The position numbers and the translations under genes are program-made. Positions 1 through 7,562 of a DNA stretch of 28,767 nucleotides are shown piece by piece. The first letter of the stretch is position 1. Each line of letters starts with the position of its first letter. Source of the DNA: Chloroflexota bacterium (GTDB lineage Bacteria > Chloroflexota > UBA6077). The stretch is taken from the NCBI GenBank assembly GCA_023380955.1, contig JAMCTB010000201.1, positions 1 to 28,767 of the forward strand, in the 5' to 3' direction. A model generated the notes under the pieces. It was not told the DNA's origin. It ran no database searches and worked only from the letters and a program-made list of their open reading frames with translations.

Positions 1-287
1 AAATGGCGAACATCGCCGCTACCAACAGGGCCAGAGCGGTGAACAGAGCTAGCTTGCCGGTCTTCTCTAGCTGCTTAACGTTGAACACATACACCAGGGT
101 GGACAGCAGGAAAGCTCCCGCCGAAAGGCCGATTAAATAGATATAGGTGGCTACCTGCAGCCCCCAAGTGATGTACGAGCCTACGTTTTGTCCAGTCATC
201 CCGTTGGCGATGCGATCGTATAGTCCGACCGATCCTACGAGGAAGGCCACAATAGCCAAGGCCCAGAGGCCTCTTTCCCACTTCATA
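1..287 (-). CDS. NrfD/PsrC-type membrane subunit, 3' end cut by window
   Basis: Only the first 95 residues are in the window; the frame is still open at base 1. The protein starts MKWERGLWAL, has a first hydrophobic helix at about residues 6-20, and then the stretch WGLQVATYIYLIGLSAGAF at about 40-58, typical of the first helices of NrfD/PsrC quinol-interacting subunits. A third hydrophobic segment runs from about 80 to the edge. The start is set by a TAAGGAGGT Shine-Dalgarno site about 5 bases upstream. It lies 27 bp after the four-cluster ferredoxin gene, so the two are almost certainly cotranscribed. In this family the subunit exchanges electrons between the menaquinone pool and the ferredoxin partner. 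The catalytic subunit is not visible and may lie to the left. The family is clear; the substrate is unknown. Confidence 0.85.
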
Positions 288-314
288 GTTACCTCCTTAA
301 TCCCCACTTGGATG

Positions 315-1064
315 CTACGTAAGGTAGTAGACTGAGGGCTCGGTTCCGGCCTCTTCCTTAAGCCGAACAGCACGAGGCGAATGAATCAACTGTGCCACGA
401 GGCTGCCGGGGTTGCTGGCATCGCCGAAGTAGGTAGCTCGCCCGATACAAGTAGTAGTACACACGGGCAGCATACCCACCTCGAGACGGTGATAACAGAA
501 ATGACACTTGCGAGCGTTGCCGATGGGGGACCCGCCGCCTGCTCGAGACCAGCCCACGGTGTACTCGAAGTTCTTAGCGCGCTCGTAGCCACCCGCCTTT
601 TCTCGGCCCACTATGAGTCCAACTGCCATGGGCGCCTCATTCGTGTAAAAGGTGCCGAAGTCAAAGGTGCGGGCCGCGTACGGGCAGGCCACGATACAGT
701 ACCGGCAACCGATGCACTTCTCATAGTCGATCTTGACGATGCCGTCCGGTTCCTTCCAGGTAGCTTTCACCGGGCACACTTTAACGCACGGCGGCTTATC
801 GCACTGCATGCAGGGACGAGGAACGAAACGGCGGGTGACGTTGGGATAAGTGCCAAGCTCCTCGTCCAGGACCGGGCGGTAGACTACTCCTGGGGGAAGC
901 TTGTTTTCCGCTATGCAGCCTACGGTACATCCCGAGCAGCCTACACACTTGCCCAGGTCAACGACCATGTTCCAGTGACGCTCATCCCGCGGTTTCTTCA
1001 ATGCTTCGGCTAGTTCCCTTTGCATTCGTATTACGACGTCTTCTTTGCCTGTCACATACGGCAT
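315..1064 (-). CDS. 4Fe-4S dicluster ferredoxin subunit (DmsB/PsrB/NrfC-like)
   Basis: 249 residues with sixteen cysteines in four ferredoxin-like groups: C40-C43-C46-C50, C85-C88-C93-C97, C117-C120-C123-C127 and C187-C190-C202-C206. This is the layout of electron-transfer subunits of DmsB, PsrB, TtrB and NrfC type, which hold four [4Fe-4S] clusters. No signal peptide or Tat motif is seen; such subunits are cytoplasmic or are exported together with a Tat-bearing catalytic partner. A GAGGAGG site precedes the ATG. It is the first gene after a 280-bp gap carrying three repeated operator-like sites, and is followed 27 bp later by the NrfD-like gene. Inference: it wires an unseen catalytic subunit to the membrane quinone pool. 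Which reductase or oxidase it serves cannot be told from this subunit. Confidence 0.93.
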   Translation of the reverse strand: MPYVTGKEDVVIRMQRELAEALKKPRDERHWNMVVDLGKCVGCSGCTVGCIAENKLPPGVVYRPVLDEELGTYPNVTRRFVPRPCMQCDKPPCVKVCPVKATWKEPDGIVKIDYEKCIGCRYCIVACPYAARTFDFGTFYTNEAPMAVGLIVGREKAGGYERAKNFEYTVGWSRAGGGSPIGNARKCHFCYHRLEVGMLPVCTTTCIGRATYFGDASNPGSLVAQLIHSPRAVRLKEEAGTEPSVYYLT

Positions 1065-1173
1065 ATACCTACCTCCTCACGCTGCCCTTAACAGACCCGG
1101 ATCAATCGGCGAACTGTTGTCTTCTGGCCAAGGACATACGAACGCGATGGGGCCAGACCCACCATGCGAGGAC

Positions 1174-1202
1174 ATCATAAGCTTGAAGGAATGGCGCTTG
1201 AA
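1174..1202 (-). promoter_or_regulatory. candidate promoter for the ferredoxin-NrfD operon
   Basis: Read on the minus strand, a TATGAT -10 box (1174-1179, five of six consensus bases) is preceded after 17 bp by a weak TTCAAG -35 box (1197-1202). A poor -35 is usual for activator-dependent promoters. The nearest repeated operator site begins 4 bp further upstream, so a bound regulator would touch the -35 region. Transcription would start near 1167. Confidence 0.45.
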
Positions 1203-1205
1203 GGG

Positions 1206-1285
1206 GGGAATACCCTAGATATGTGGATGCCTTGTAAGGGAAAACCCTAGAAGTAGGATGGATTCTGCCAGGGAAAACCCTAGAA
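1206..1285 (-). promoter_or_regulatory. three repeated operator-like sites, GGGAA(A/T)ACCCTAGA
   Basis: Plus-strand copies lie at 1206-1219 (GGGAATACCCTAGA), 1238-1252 (GGGAAAACCCTAGAA) and 1271-1285 (GGGAAAACCCTAGAA). Each holds an inverted GGG-N4-CCC core. Start-to-start distances are 32 and 33 bp, close to three helical turns, so the sites face the same side of the DNA. They sit between a LuxR-type response regulator gene and the ferredoxin operon, and the nearest abuts the candidate -35 box. I infer that they bind the neighbouring regulator; the sequence alone does not prove it. Confidence 0.65.
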
Positions 1286-1345
1286 ACGGTGTAGGGCTCT
1301 CGCAGTCACCGACTTCACAGCGAATCGACAGGAGCCGGTGCGGGG

Positions 1346-2014
1346 TTATTCGTTGTCATCAACGAGGCCGTGCTCGAGGGCGTACCGGACGAGGGCCGCC
1401 CGGTTCCTCAGGCCCAACTTCTCCATGACCCGGGCCCGATAACTCTCTACCGTCTTGACGCTTATGAACATCTGCTCGGCGATTTGATTGTTGGTGTGGC
1501 CCAGGGCTACTAGCCGCAAGACTTCACGCTCACGGTCGCTCAATGTTGCGTGGTGCGGGTACTGCCGACCACCACCAGGTGATTCCAGAGTAGGAAGCAT
1601 ACCTTCAATGAGCATCTTTGCATGGCTGGGGTGGATGTATACACCACCTCGGGCCACTGCCCGCAGAGCGGATATCACTTCTGTATCGGCGGCGCTCTTC
1701 GGAACATAGCCGGCCGCTCCGCTGCTGAGAGCTTGGCGCAGATAATCTTCATCTTCGTGCATAGTCAACACCAGCATCTTCACGCCAGGCAGGTCTCTCT
1801 TGATGAGGCGCATCGCCTCCAGTCCATCCATTCCTGGCATTGAAATATCCATCAAAACGACGTCCGGCTGCAGGTAGTGGGCCACCTGGCGGGCTGCTTC
1901 TCCGGTATCAGCTTCGCCTATCACAATCATATCTGGCTGACGGTCGATAAGTAAACGCAAGCCGGCCCGCAGCACGGCGTGGTCGTCAACCAGCAGTATC
2001 CGCAGCTTCTCCAA
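1346..2014 (-). CDS. LuxR/NarL-family response regulator
   Basis: 222 residues. The receiver domain (about 4-120) has the acidic pair D10-D11, phosphoacceptor D56 in [11 protein letters not shown]84 and K106. A LuxR-type helix-turn-helix follows at about 156-220 ([24 protein letters not shown]...[11 protein letters not shown]). The start is TTG, chosen because a GGGAG site lies about 8 bases upstream and no ATG is available before the receiver begins. The first 29 bases overlap the end of the histidine kinase gene, which points to translational coupling. Its kinase is presumably that neighbour, and its target probably the ferredoxin-NrfD operon immediately downstream, where three repeated sites lie. 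Confidence 0.95.
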   Translation of the reverse strand: MEKLRILLVDDHAVLRAGLRLLIDRQPDMIVIGEADTGEAARQVAHYLQPDVVLMDISMPGMDGLEAMRLIKRDLPGVKMLVLTMHEDEDYLRQALSSGAAGYVPKSAADTEVISALRAVARGGVYIHPSHAKMLIEGMLPTLESPGGGRQYPHHATLSDREREVLRLVALGHTNNQIAEQMFISVKTVESYRARVMEKLGLRNRAALVRYALEHGLVDDNE

Positions 2015-3992
2015 CCCCTATCTCCCTCGCTTCGCCGGACGGCTCGCCTTCTACAGGTATCTCCACGTATACCGTAGTGCCGTGTCCAGGGGTCGACTCA
2101 AGTTCTAGTTGGCCACCCACTAGCAGCGCTCGCTCTCGCATCCCGTGGAGGCCTAGTTGGGCATCCTCTTGAGAGGAACTCATTATTTTCGCCACATCGA
2201 AGCCAACCCCGTCGTCTTCCACGACGGCCACCACTGAGCCGGCCCGCCACTCGAGCACAGCACTGACATTATGGGCCCGAGCATGCTTGGCCACATTGGT
2301 CAGGGCTTCCTGGATGATGCGGAAAAGAGTTAGCTCCACTTGCGGCAGCAGTCGCCGGTTTGCCCCAAAGCCAATTATCTCCAGATCCACATCCACCCCA
2401 GACTTGGTGCTATAGACGCCGACGTACCGTTTCAGCGCGGCCTCGAGACCAAGGTCGTCCAGTAGGCTGGGCCGAAGCTCCCGGGCCAGCGCCCGCAAGT
2501 CAGCGAGGGCCTGCACGGCGATTGCCCTCAGGTCACCAAGCTGGGTCCTCATCTCCTCCGCAGTAGGAGCTTCAGCCGCCACTCTGAGCCCAACCATCAG
2601 TGAGGTTATCGCCTGTCCCGTCTCGTCGTGGAGCTCTCGCGCCACGCGCTTCCTCTCCTCCTCTTGGGCGGTAATCACGGCATCGAGAAGTCGCCCTCTC
2701 AGCTCCTCCTTCTGTTTCAACTCCTCCCAAAGCCTGGCATTCTCCACCGCCACAGCGATTTCCTGAGCTATGGCGGAGAGAAGATTAAGGTCTTCGACAA
2801 AAAATGGCCGGGCCTCGCTGCTAGCTACGTTCAGCACCCCCAGCGTCCGGCCCTGAACCATAAGCGGTGCGGTTGCGTGGCAGGTGACGGGCTGGCCATC
2901 GGAGAGCACTGCCGCTCGCGCTGGGCAGATCTCACACAGGGTGATGACTGACGGTCGCCGCTGTTCTATTGCCTGCTGGCAGAGGCATGTGGAGGGCTCG
3001 GCAGCTTCCTTACGGACTATCTCCTCGGCTAACCCGGCGCAGCACACCAGATCCTTGTGCCCTGCATTCAGCAGTGTCACCCATCCGATCTCGAAGCCGG
3101 TTGCATCCAGCGCCGCGGCCAAAGCTCGATCCAATGTTAGTCTGAGATCGAGGGGACTCCCGACGGTAGAAGTTACGGCATTAATGGCTGCCAGTTCCCG
3201 GTTACGCCGTCGCAATTGCTCGTCGTAACGGTCACTCTCCTCGCGACTGCGGCTCAAATCAGCCACCATTCGATTGAAGGCCTGGCCTAGCCGGCCAATC
3301 TCATCATTCGCTCGGATAGGTGCACGGCGCTTCAGATCACCCTGTCCGATGGAGCGGGTGACACTGACCAACTCCAAAATAGGGCGGGTGAGAATCCAGG
3401 TCAACAGGAACGCGGCGACCAAGCCCAGGGCGGAGGCCAGGCCAGTCGCTACCAGTAGCTGGTTAGTAATGGAACCCACCGCGGCGCTCAGCCGAGACTC
3501 AGAGAGGCCGACGCGTGCGGTTCCGGCCCGACCGCCGAGGATGGGAGCCGCCACATCCCATACCCACCCTTCCTCAGTCCATAGCAACTGTAATCGAGAC
3601 CGCTCATCGCTCGATGCCGAATTCGCCTCACGAAGGCCGCGCGGGAAGCCGTTGTCGAACGAATGCGCCGCCACCTGGCCTCGTTCGTCCAAAACGAAGG
3701 CGTAGCGAAGGTCTTCGTTGTTATTTACGGTGTCATAGACCAGGGTATGGAGGGCATAGATGTTGTTGGTGAGCAGGAGATCCGTGCTCCGTGCTCCGAG
3801 ATCTGCGGCGATGGAAACGCCGCGCATCTCCAGTTGCTCGCGCAGGGATACCTCCAGGGTGTGCCGGACGTAGAGCGTCACGCCGCCCCCGAACAGCAGG
3901 ACCAGGCCTACGATGATGCCCATGATCTTGGTACGGACACCAACCGCCGTGGCCATACCTAGAAGCCGTTGTGCCAAGGCCCTCACGCTCAT
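1986..3992 (-). CDS. membrane sensor histidine kinase with cysteine-rich GAF domain
   Basis: 668 residues. Order: membrane helix about 22-43, extracytoplasmic sensor about 44-172, second helix about 178-200, HAMP about 201-253, coiled coil, GAF about 280-420, HisKA_3 dimerisation domain with phosphoacceptor H455 in ARELHDETGQ, and HATPase_c about 550-645 with N566 and the DDGVGF box. The GAF domain holds seven cysteines (C317, C318, C336, C338, C353, C356, C371), including CxC and CxxC pairs, which suggests a metal or Fe-S site or thiol sensing. The start overlaps the stop of the PhnD-like gene by four bases (ATGA), and the end overlaps the regulator gene, so the three form one unit. The family is certain; the signal is not. 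Confidence 0.95.
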   Translation of the reverse strand: MSVRALAQRLLGMATAVGVRTKIMGIIVGLVLLFGGGVTLYVRHTLEVSLREQLEMRGVSIAADLGARSTDLLLTNNIYALHTLVYDTVNNNEDLRYAFVLDERGQVAAHSFDNGFPRGLREANSASSDERSRLQLLWTEEGWVWDVAAPILGGRAGTARVGLSESRLSAAVGSITNQLLVATGLASALGLVAAFLLTWILTRPILELVSVTRSIGQGDLKRRAPIRANDEIGRLGQAFNRMVADLSRSREESDRYDEQLRRRNRELAAINAVTSTVGSPLDLRLTLDRALAAALDATGFEIGWVTLLNAGHKDLVCCAGLAEEIVRKEAAEPSTCLCQQAIEQRRPSVITLCEICPARAAVLSDGQPVTCHATAPLMVQGRTLGVLNVASSEARPFFVEDLNLLSAIAQEIAVAVENARLWEELKQKEELRGRLLDAVITAQEEERKRVARELHDETGQAITSLMVGLRVAAEAPTAEEMRTQLGDLRAIAVQALADLRALARELRPSLLDDLGLEAALKRYVGVYSTKSGVDVDLEIIGFGANRRLLPQVELTLFRIIQEALTNVAKHARAHNVSAVLEWRAGSVVAVVEDDGVGFDVAKIMSSSQEDAQLGLHGMRERALLVGGQLELESTPGHGTTVYVEIPVEGEPSGEAREIGVGEAADTAG

Positions 3993-4915
3993 TTCTTCGC
4001 TGCCGTCGCCCCTTTCCTGACCGAATCGTAGGCCGCATCATCTATTGGAACAAACTTATCGATCATCAGGTCACTGAGGATGTGCCGTCCCTCCTCATCC
4101 TGATGCATATCGAGGAGGACTTCTCTCAACTTGGTCTTCAGGTCTCGGTCGATAGCCGGCCCTACTACAACAGGGGGTATTCCATAGGGAGATGAACGGT
4201 ACACGATCCGCAACCGATCGACCGTAGCTGGCTCACGTCGCAGGAAGTGCTCGTATACCAGGCTATCTATGGCCGCTCCATCGACTAACCCGTAGACTAC
4301 AGCGTTAATGGAATTATCGTGGCTATACGTGAAGATAGTTCGCCCAAAGAAGTTCCCCGGCTGCTCGCCCGCCGCGGACAAGGCCTCGACCGGAGCGAAA
4401 TAGCCGGAATTGGAAAGGGGATCGACGTAGGCGAAGACTTTGCCGCGCAGATCCGCCAAGCTTTGAAACGGACTGTCCTTCTGAACGACGATGTACGAGT
4501 AGTACACGGTCTCGCCATTCACCTGGGGAGCAGCGAGGAGCTCCATGCCGAATTCGCGCCGGCCTTCAACGTAGGCGCCGCTGCACACTAACGCTACATC
4601 GACCATCCCGCGCCTGACCAATTCATTGGTCTCGCCATAGGAACTCCGTTGTACCATTTCGGCCGGGCGTCCCATCTTTCGTCCTAAGTAGTCGACCAGA
4701 CCGGAATAGCTCGCGACAGTGCTCTTGGGGGAAATGACCGAGGCCACTGCCACCCGGAGGGGTGAACCGTTCAGTGCGGATGGAGGTGCTGCCTCCTCTA
4801 CATCGGCGAGACGAATGGACTTGTAGGCAACTGAAGGTCCACAGCCACCGAGAAGGAGAAGAATGACGCTAATCACGCCGCCAATCATCGCCAGCCGAGA
4901 AAGACCCGCTCCCAC
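3989..4915 (-). CDS. PhnD-like substrate-binding lipoprotein, likely sensory
   Basis: 308 residues with a hydrophobic leader ending in the lipobox LLGGC (C25), so it is a lipoprotein outside the membrane. Residues about 52-290 follow the PhnD-type periplasmic-binding fold (LRVAVASVISPKSTVASYSGLVDYL, then DVALVCSGAYV, then DLRGKVFAYVDPLSNSGYFAP). No transporter permease or ATPase gene is adjacent; instead it overlaps a histidine kinase gene by four bases. Related arrangements are known for AioX with AioS/AioR (arsenite) and for the PhnD-like sensor domain of TtrS (tetrathionate), so it probably presents a ligand to the kinase. The start is read as GTG, 3-4 bases after GGGGAGG; the spacing is short, but no better start precedes the leader. 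Confidence 0.85.
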   Translation of the reverse strand: MGAGLSRLAMIGGVISVILLLLGGCGPSVAYKSIRLADVEEAAPPSALNGSPLRVAVASVISPKSTVASYSGLVDYLGRKMGRPAEMVQRSSYGETNELVRRGMVDVALVCSGAYVEGRREFGMELLAAPQVNGETVYYSYIVVQKDSPFQSLADLRGKVFAYVDPLSNSGYFAPVEALSAAGEQPGNFFGRTIFTYSHDNSINAVVYGLVDGAAIDSLVYEHFLRREPATVDRLRIVYRSSPYGIPPVVVGPAIDRDLKTKLREVLLDMHQDEEGRHILSDLMIDKFVPIDDAAYDSVRKGATAAKK

Positions 4916-4950
4916 CGACCTCCCCTCTTGATGTCACGTATAGTAGCTAG

Positions 4951-4959
4951 ATTATATCA
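4951..4959 (-). promoter_or_regulatory. extended -10 promoter of the PhnD-kinase-regulator operon
   Basis: The minus strand reads TGATATAAT, a perfect TATAAT with the TGn extension, about 36 bp upstream of the GTG start. No good -35 lies at 16-18 bp, which extended -10 promoters do not need. Inverted GTCACG (4933-4938) and CGTGAC (4965-4970) flank it with centres 32 bp apart and could be regulator half-sites. Confidence 0.55.
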
Positions 4960-5040
4960 CCGTCCGTGACCTCAAACATCGGGCCAAGTGGTTGATTCTA
5001 GGGTCATGTCAAAGTCCGCTGATCCGGCTGCTCGTGGGGT

Positions 5041-5373
5041 TTACCTCACCCCCTGGCCCCCTCTCCGCGCGCGGAGAGGTCGCCAAAGGCGACTCGCCGT
5101 GGCGAGGGGTGGTCGAAGGCCGGAGGTGAGGTCAACTGCCGCTGGCAAGGCAACCGAAGCGCCGTCTGATTCGTGGCTGGCGACTTTGAAAAGTTTCCAT
5201 GTCCCTTCGGGACGCCACCGCGGATGAAAATGCTTCGCTATTTTAAGAGCAGGCCCTAGGTTGATTCGGAGCGGTATCTGCCTGCACAAGTTGAAGTATG
5301 GCGGGTCTTCCGATACCTTGATATCGTACCGCCTGGCCAGCGCGTTCATCTTGCGGAACAGGCCCATTTTCAC
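5041..5373 (-). CDS. small hypothetical ORF, uncertain
   Basis: 110 residues, starting MKMGLFRKMNALARRYDIKV. The first 60 residues look like a real basic, partly hydrophobic protein, but I recognise no family. The last 40 residues read through an interspersed palindromic repeat (5079-5105), so the C-terminus may be an accident of repeat insertion or mark a decayed gene. Only a weak ribosome site is seen. It lies 50 bp after the DapA-like gene on the same strand. Treat it as a possible remnant. Confidence 0.3.
   Translation of the reverse strand: MKMGLFRKMNALARRYDIKVSEDPPYFNLCRQIPLRINLGPALKIAKHFHPRWRPEGTWKLFKVASHESDGASVALPAAVDLTSGLRPPLATASRLWRPLRARRGGQGVR
5079..5105. repeat. interspersed palindromic repeat, family A
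   Basis: GTCGCCAAAGGCGAC (arms GTCGCC/GGCGAC) followed directly by TCGCCGTGGCGA (arms TCGCC/GGCGA). The same two-hairpin unit recurs in gaps near 16977, 20767, 21002 and 25440. Confidence 0.8.
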
Positions 5374-5423
5374 TCAGGAGACAGGGCGCCGATTTCAGCG
5401 GTATTTGCCCGAAGCCGTGATCG

Positions 5424-6347
5424 TCACACGGGCGAGAATGCCACCAAGTCCTCGCGTACCATCGCCAGTGCTTTGTCCAACTCGGCGTGATCGTAATTGT
5501 CGAGCGGCGCCGTGGGTCGACGGCATACCGTCGTCTTCAGCACACCTCTGCGGCGCAGCACCTCTTTGGGCACCCCCAGGCCCAGCAGGCTCCACATATT
5601 CTGCACTGGCAATTGCCGCAGCCAGATTGCACGCGCCTCCTCTTCTTTGCCCTGGGACAGCAGATTGAAGACCTTCACCTGAGCATCGACCAGGTGGCAG
5701 GCCGACATCAGCCCGCAGGAGCCACGTTGAAGCTCGTCGATCAGGTAGCGGCCTCCGGTCCCGCCGAAGACGCCACTGAGCCGGTTGCCGGCCACCTTGA
5801 GCAGGGCGGTGATACGGTGGGTGCACGGGGTAGTCTCTTCTTTGACGTACCGGACGGCCGGCACTTTCTCCGCCAGGCGGACGATGTCCTCGGGGCTCAG
5901 GGGTGCGCCCACGGACTCGGCGGAGCCCCCCACATTCTGTATCACCACCGGCAGCCCGCCGGCCGCCTCGGCAATGCGGGTGTAGTATTGCTCGACCATA
6001 GTCGGTCCCAGTCGGACCACGTACGGCGGCATAGCAATCACACCGTTCGCCCCTGTCTCCTTAGCGTGACGGGCCAGTGCTGCAGCAGTAATAGCATTGG
6101 ATGCAGCCACGCCGATGACCACCGGCACCCGGCCCTTGGCCTGGGAGACGACCACTTCAGCCAGACGGCGCCGCTCCTCGTCGGCAAGCAGCGCGAACTC
6201 GCTGGTGTTCACCGGGGTGACGATCCCGTGGCAGCCCGCGGCGATGACGAAGTCAACTTCTCGGGCAAGGCTCTCTTCGTCGAGGGCCCCGTTCTCGTCA
6301 AATGGCGTCAACAGAATTGTGAATATGCCTCGCCAGGCCTCAGACAT
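5424..6347 (-). CDS. DapA/DHDPS-family lyase, not a typical DapA
   Basis: 307 residues, the usual length for the TIM-barrel dihydrodipicolinate synthase / N-acetylneuraminate lyase family. The Schiff-base lysine is K169 in RYVKEET. The pocket motif usually read as GTTGE is VNTSE here (46-50), and the proton-relay tyrosine of the usual YNV segment is replaced by Q137 (VIQNVGG), so I do not expect true DHDPS activity. The start is the ATG at 6347, 7 bases after GGAGG; an earlier ATG at 6362 would overlap that site. It follows an enolase-superfamily dehydratase by 56 bp and a GntR regulator further upstream. Inference: an aldolase or dehydratase acting on a keto-deoxy acid made by the dehydratase. 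Confidence 0.88.
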   Translation of the reverse strand: MSEAWRGIFTILLTPFDENGALDEESLAREVDFVIAAGCHGIVTPVNTSEFALLADEERRRLAEVVVSQAKGRVPVVIGVAASNAITAAALARHAKETGANGVIAMPPYVVRLGPTMVEQYYTRIAEAAGGLPVVIQNVGGSAESVGAPLSPEDIVRLAEKVPAVRYVKEETTPCTHRITALLKVAGNRLSGVFGGTGGRYLIDELQRGSCGLMSACHLVDAQVKVFNLLSQGKEEEARAIWLRQLPVQNMWSLLGLGVPKEVLRRRGVLKTTVCRRPTAPLDNYDHAELDKALAMVREDLVAFSPV

Positions 6348-6403
6348 AGCGTTCCTCCTCATATCGCATGATGTATCGATTAGTCAATAGTATCTCATGT
6401 CCC

Positions 6404-7510
6404 CTAAGCGTTCACGACCTCCACGGTCACCTTCTTGGCCTCATTGAAGTCGATCTCGAAGCCCAGGCCTGGCTTCTTGGGCCCGTGCACGTACCCGTCC
6501 TTGTCCACCTGGACCGGGTCGAGATACACCCCGGGATAGGGAATCTCGTGTTGATAGCCCTCGGGGATAGTCTTCTCGTAGAAGCCGCCATTAGTAATAG
6601 TAATGGCGAGCAGCACGTGCAGGCTGGCCGTGCCCCCGCTGTAGTCGTGAGGCTCGAAGCCCAGGTGGTGCACTTCGGCCAGGTGGGCCAGCTTCAGCAG
6701 CTCGGTGATGCCCGTGTTCAGCGGCCCGGCCACGATATCTATGCAGTGGTTCTGGATCATGTACGAGTATTCCCGTATATCCTGCACGGTGTCCGCCGCC
6801 CGGATCTGTACCGTCAGCTTGTCGGCCAGCATCGCCAGGCCTTCAATATCGGTCTTGTGCAGCGGGTCCTCGAACCACCAGAAGTTCAGCTCGTCCAGTA
6901 CCCGGCCGACCCGCAGCGCCTCCTCGCGGGTGTAGGGAGCTGGATAGGTCAGGGTGTCCATCATCAGGACCATCTCGTCGCCGACGGCCTTGCGGATATT
7001 GTACACCAGGCGGATATCGTCGTCGGCCACGCAGTAGGGGTGGACCTTGATGGCCTTGTAACCCTTGGCCTTGGCGGCCAGCACCGTATCGATGAACTTC
7101 TCGTCGGCGTCGAAGTGGACGGTGTCGCCGTAGGCGAGGACCTTCTCGCGGGTGGCGCCCAACAGCTTGTATATCGGCAGGTTGAAGTACTTGCCGGCGA
7201 TATCCCAGAGGCCGTGGTCGAGCAGCCCTCGCACCCGCATAGGCCAGTGGAAGCGCCTGGCCAAGATGTCCTCGATCTTGCCCCTGTCCAGGGGGTCCTG
7301 TCCCTCGATGTAGTCCCTGGCGTTCCGCCACAGGCGGACCAGGTCGCGGGCGTAGCCGGAGCTGGAAGCCACCACACCGCCGATGCCCTCGTCGGTGTGG
7401 ATGACCGATACGTCGTTGCCAATGAGGGGCGCGCCTCGGAACTTTTCGATGGCCATGCCTCCATCGTGCCGGGGCTCAAAGAAATGCACCGTCAGCCCTG
7501 TGATTTTCAT
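6404..7510 (-). CDS. mandelate racemase/muconate lactonizing (enolase superfamily) protein
   Basis: 368 residues, normal length. The N-terminal capping domain is followed by a barrel with the K-x-H motif in KAIKVHPY, metal ligands D in LMMDT and E in WWFEDP, an acidic residue in IRAADT at the third ligand position, and the general base H in GFEPHDYSGG. K-x-H with a late histidine is typical of acid-sugar dehydratases such as rhamnonate, galactonate or mandelate-type members; the substrate cannot be named from this. AAGGAG lies about 10 bases before the ATG. It sits between a GntR/FCD regulator gene and a DapA-family lyase gene on one strand, as expected for a sugar-acid catabolic operon (dehydrate, then cleave). 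Confidence 0.93.
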   Translation of the reverse strand: MKITGLTVHFFEPRHDGGMAIEKFRGAPLIGNDVSVIHTDEGIGGVVASSSGYARDLVRLWRNARDYIEGQDPLDRGKIEDILARRFHWPMRVRGLLDHGLWDIAGKYFNLPIYKLLGATREKVLAYGDTVHFDADEKFIDTVLAAKAKGYKAIKVHPYCVADDDIRLVYNIRKAVGDEMVLMMDTLTYPAPYTREEALRVGRVLDELNFWWFEDPLHKTDIEGLAMLADKLTVQIRAADTVQDIREYSYMIQNHCIDIVAGPLNTGITELLKLAHLAEVHHLGFEPHDYSGGTASLHVLLAITITNGGFYEKTIPEGYQHEIPYPGVYLDPVQVDKDGYVHGPKKPGLGFEIDFNEAKKVTVEVVNA

Positions 7511-7562
7511 AGTCTAGCTTCTCCTTTTCGATTTGACTTGGTTTCGCCCCTCGTTGGCCAAG

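Noticed and set aside
5424..6347. Naming the lyase dapA
   Set aside because: The usual tyrosine and GTTGE motif are missing and the neighbours are acid-sugar catabolic genes, not lysine biosynthesis.
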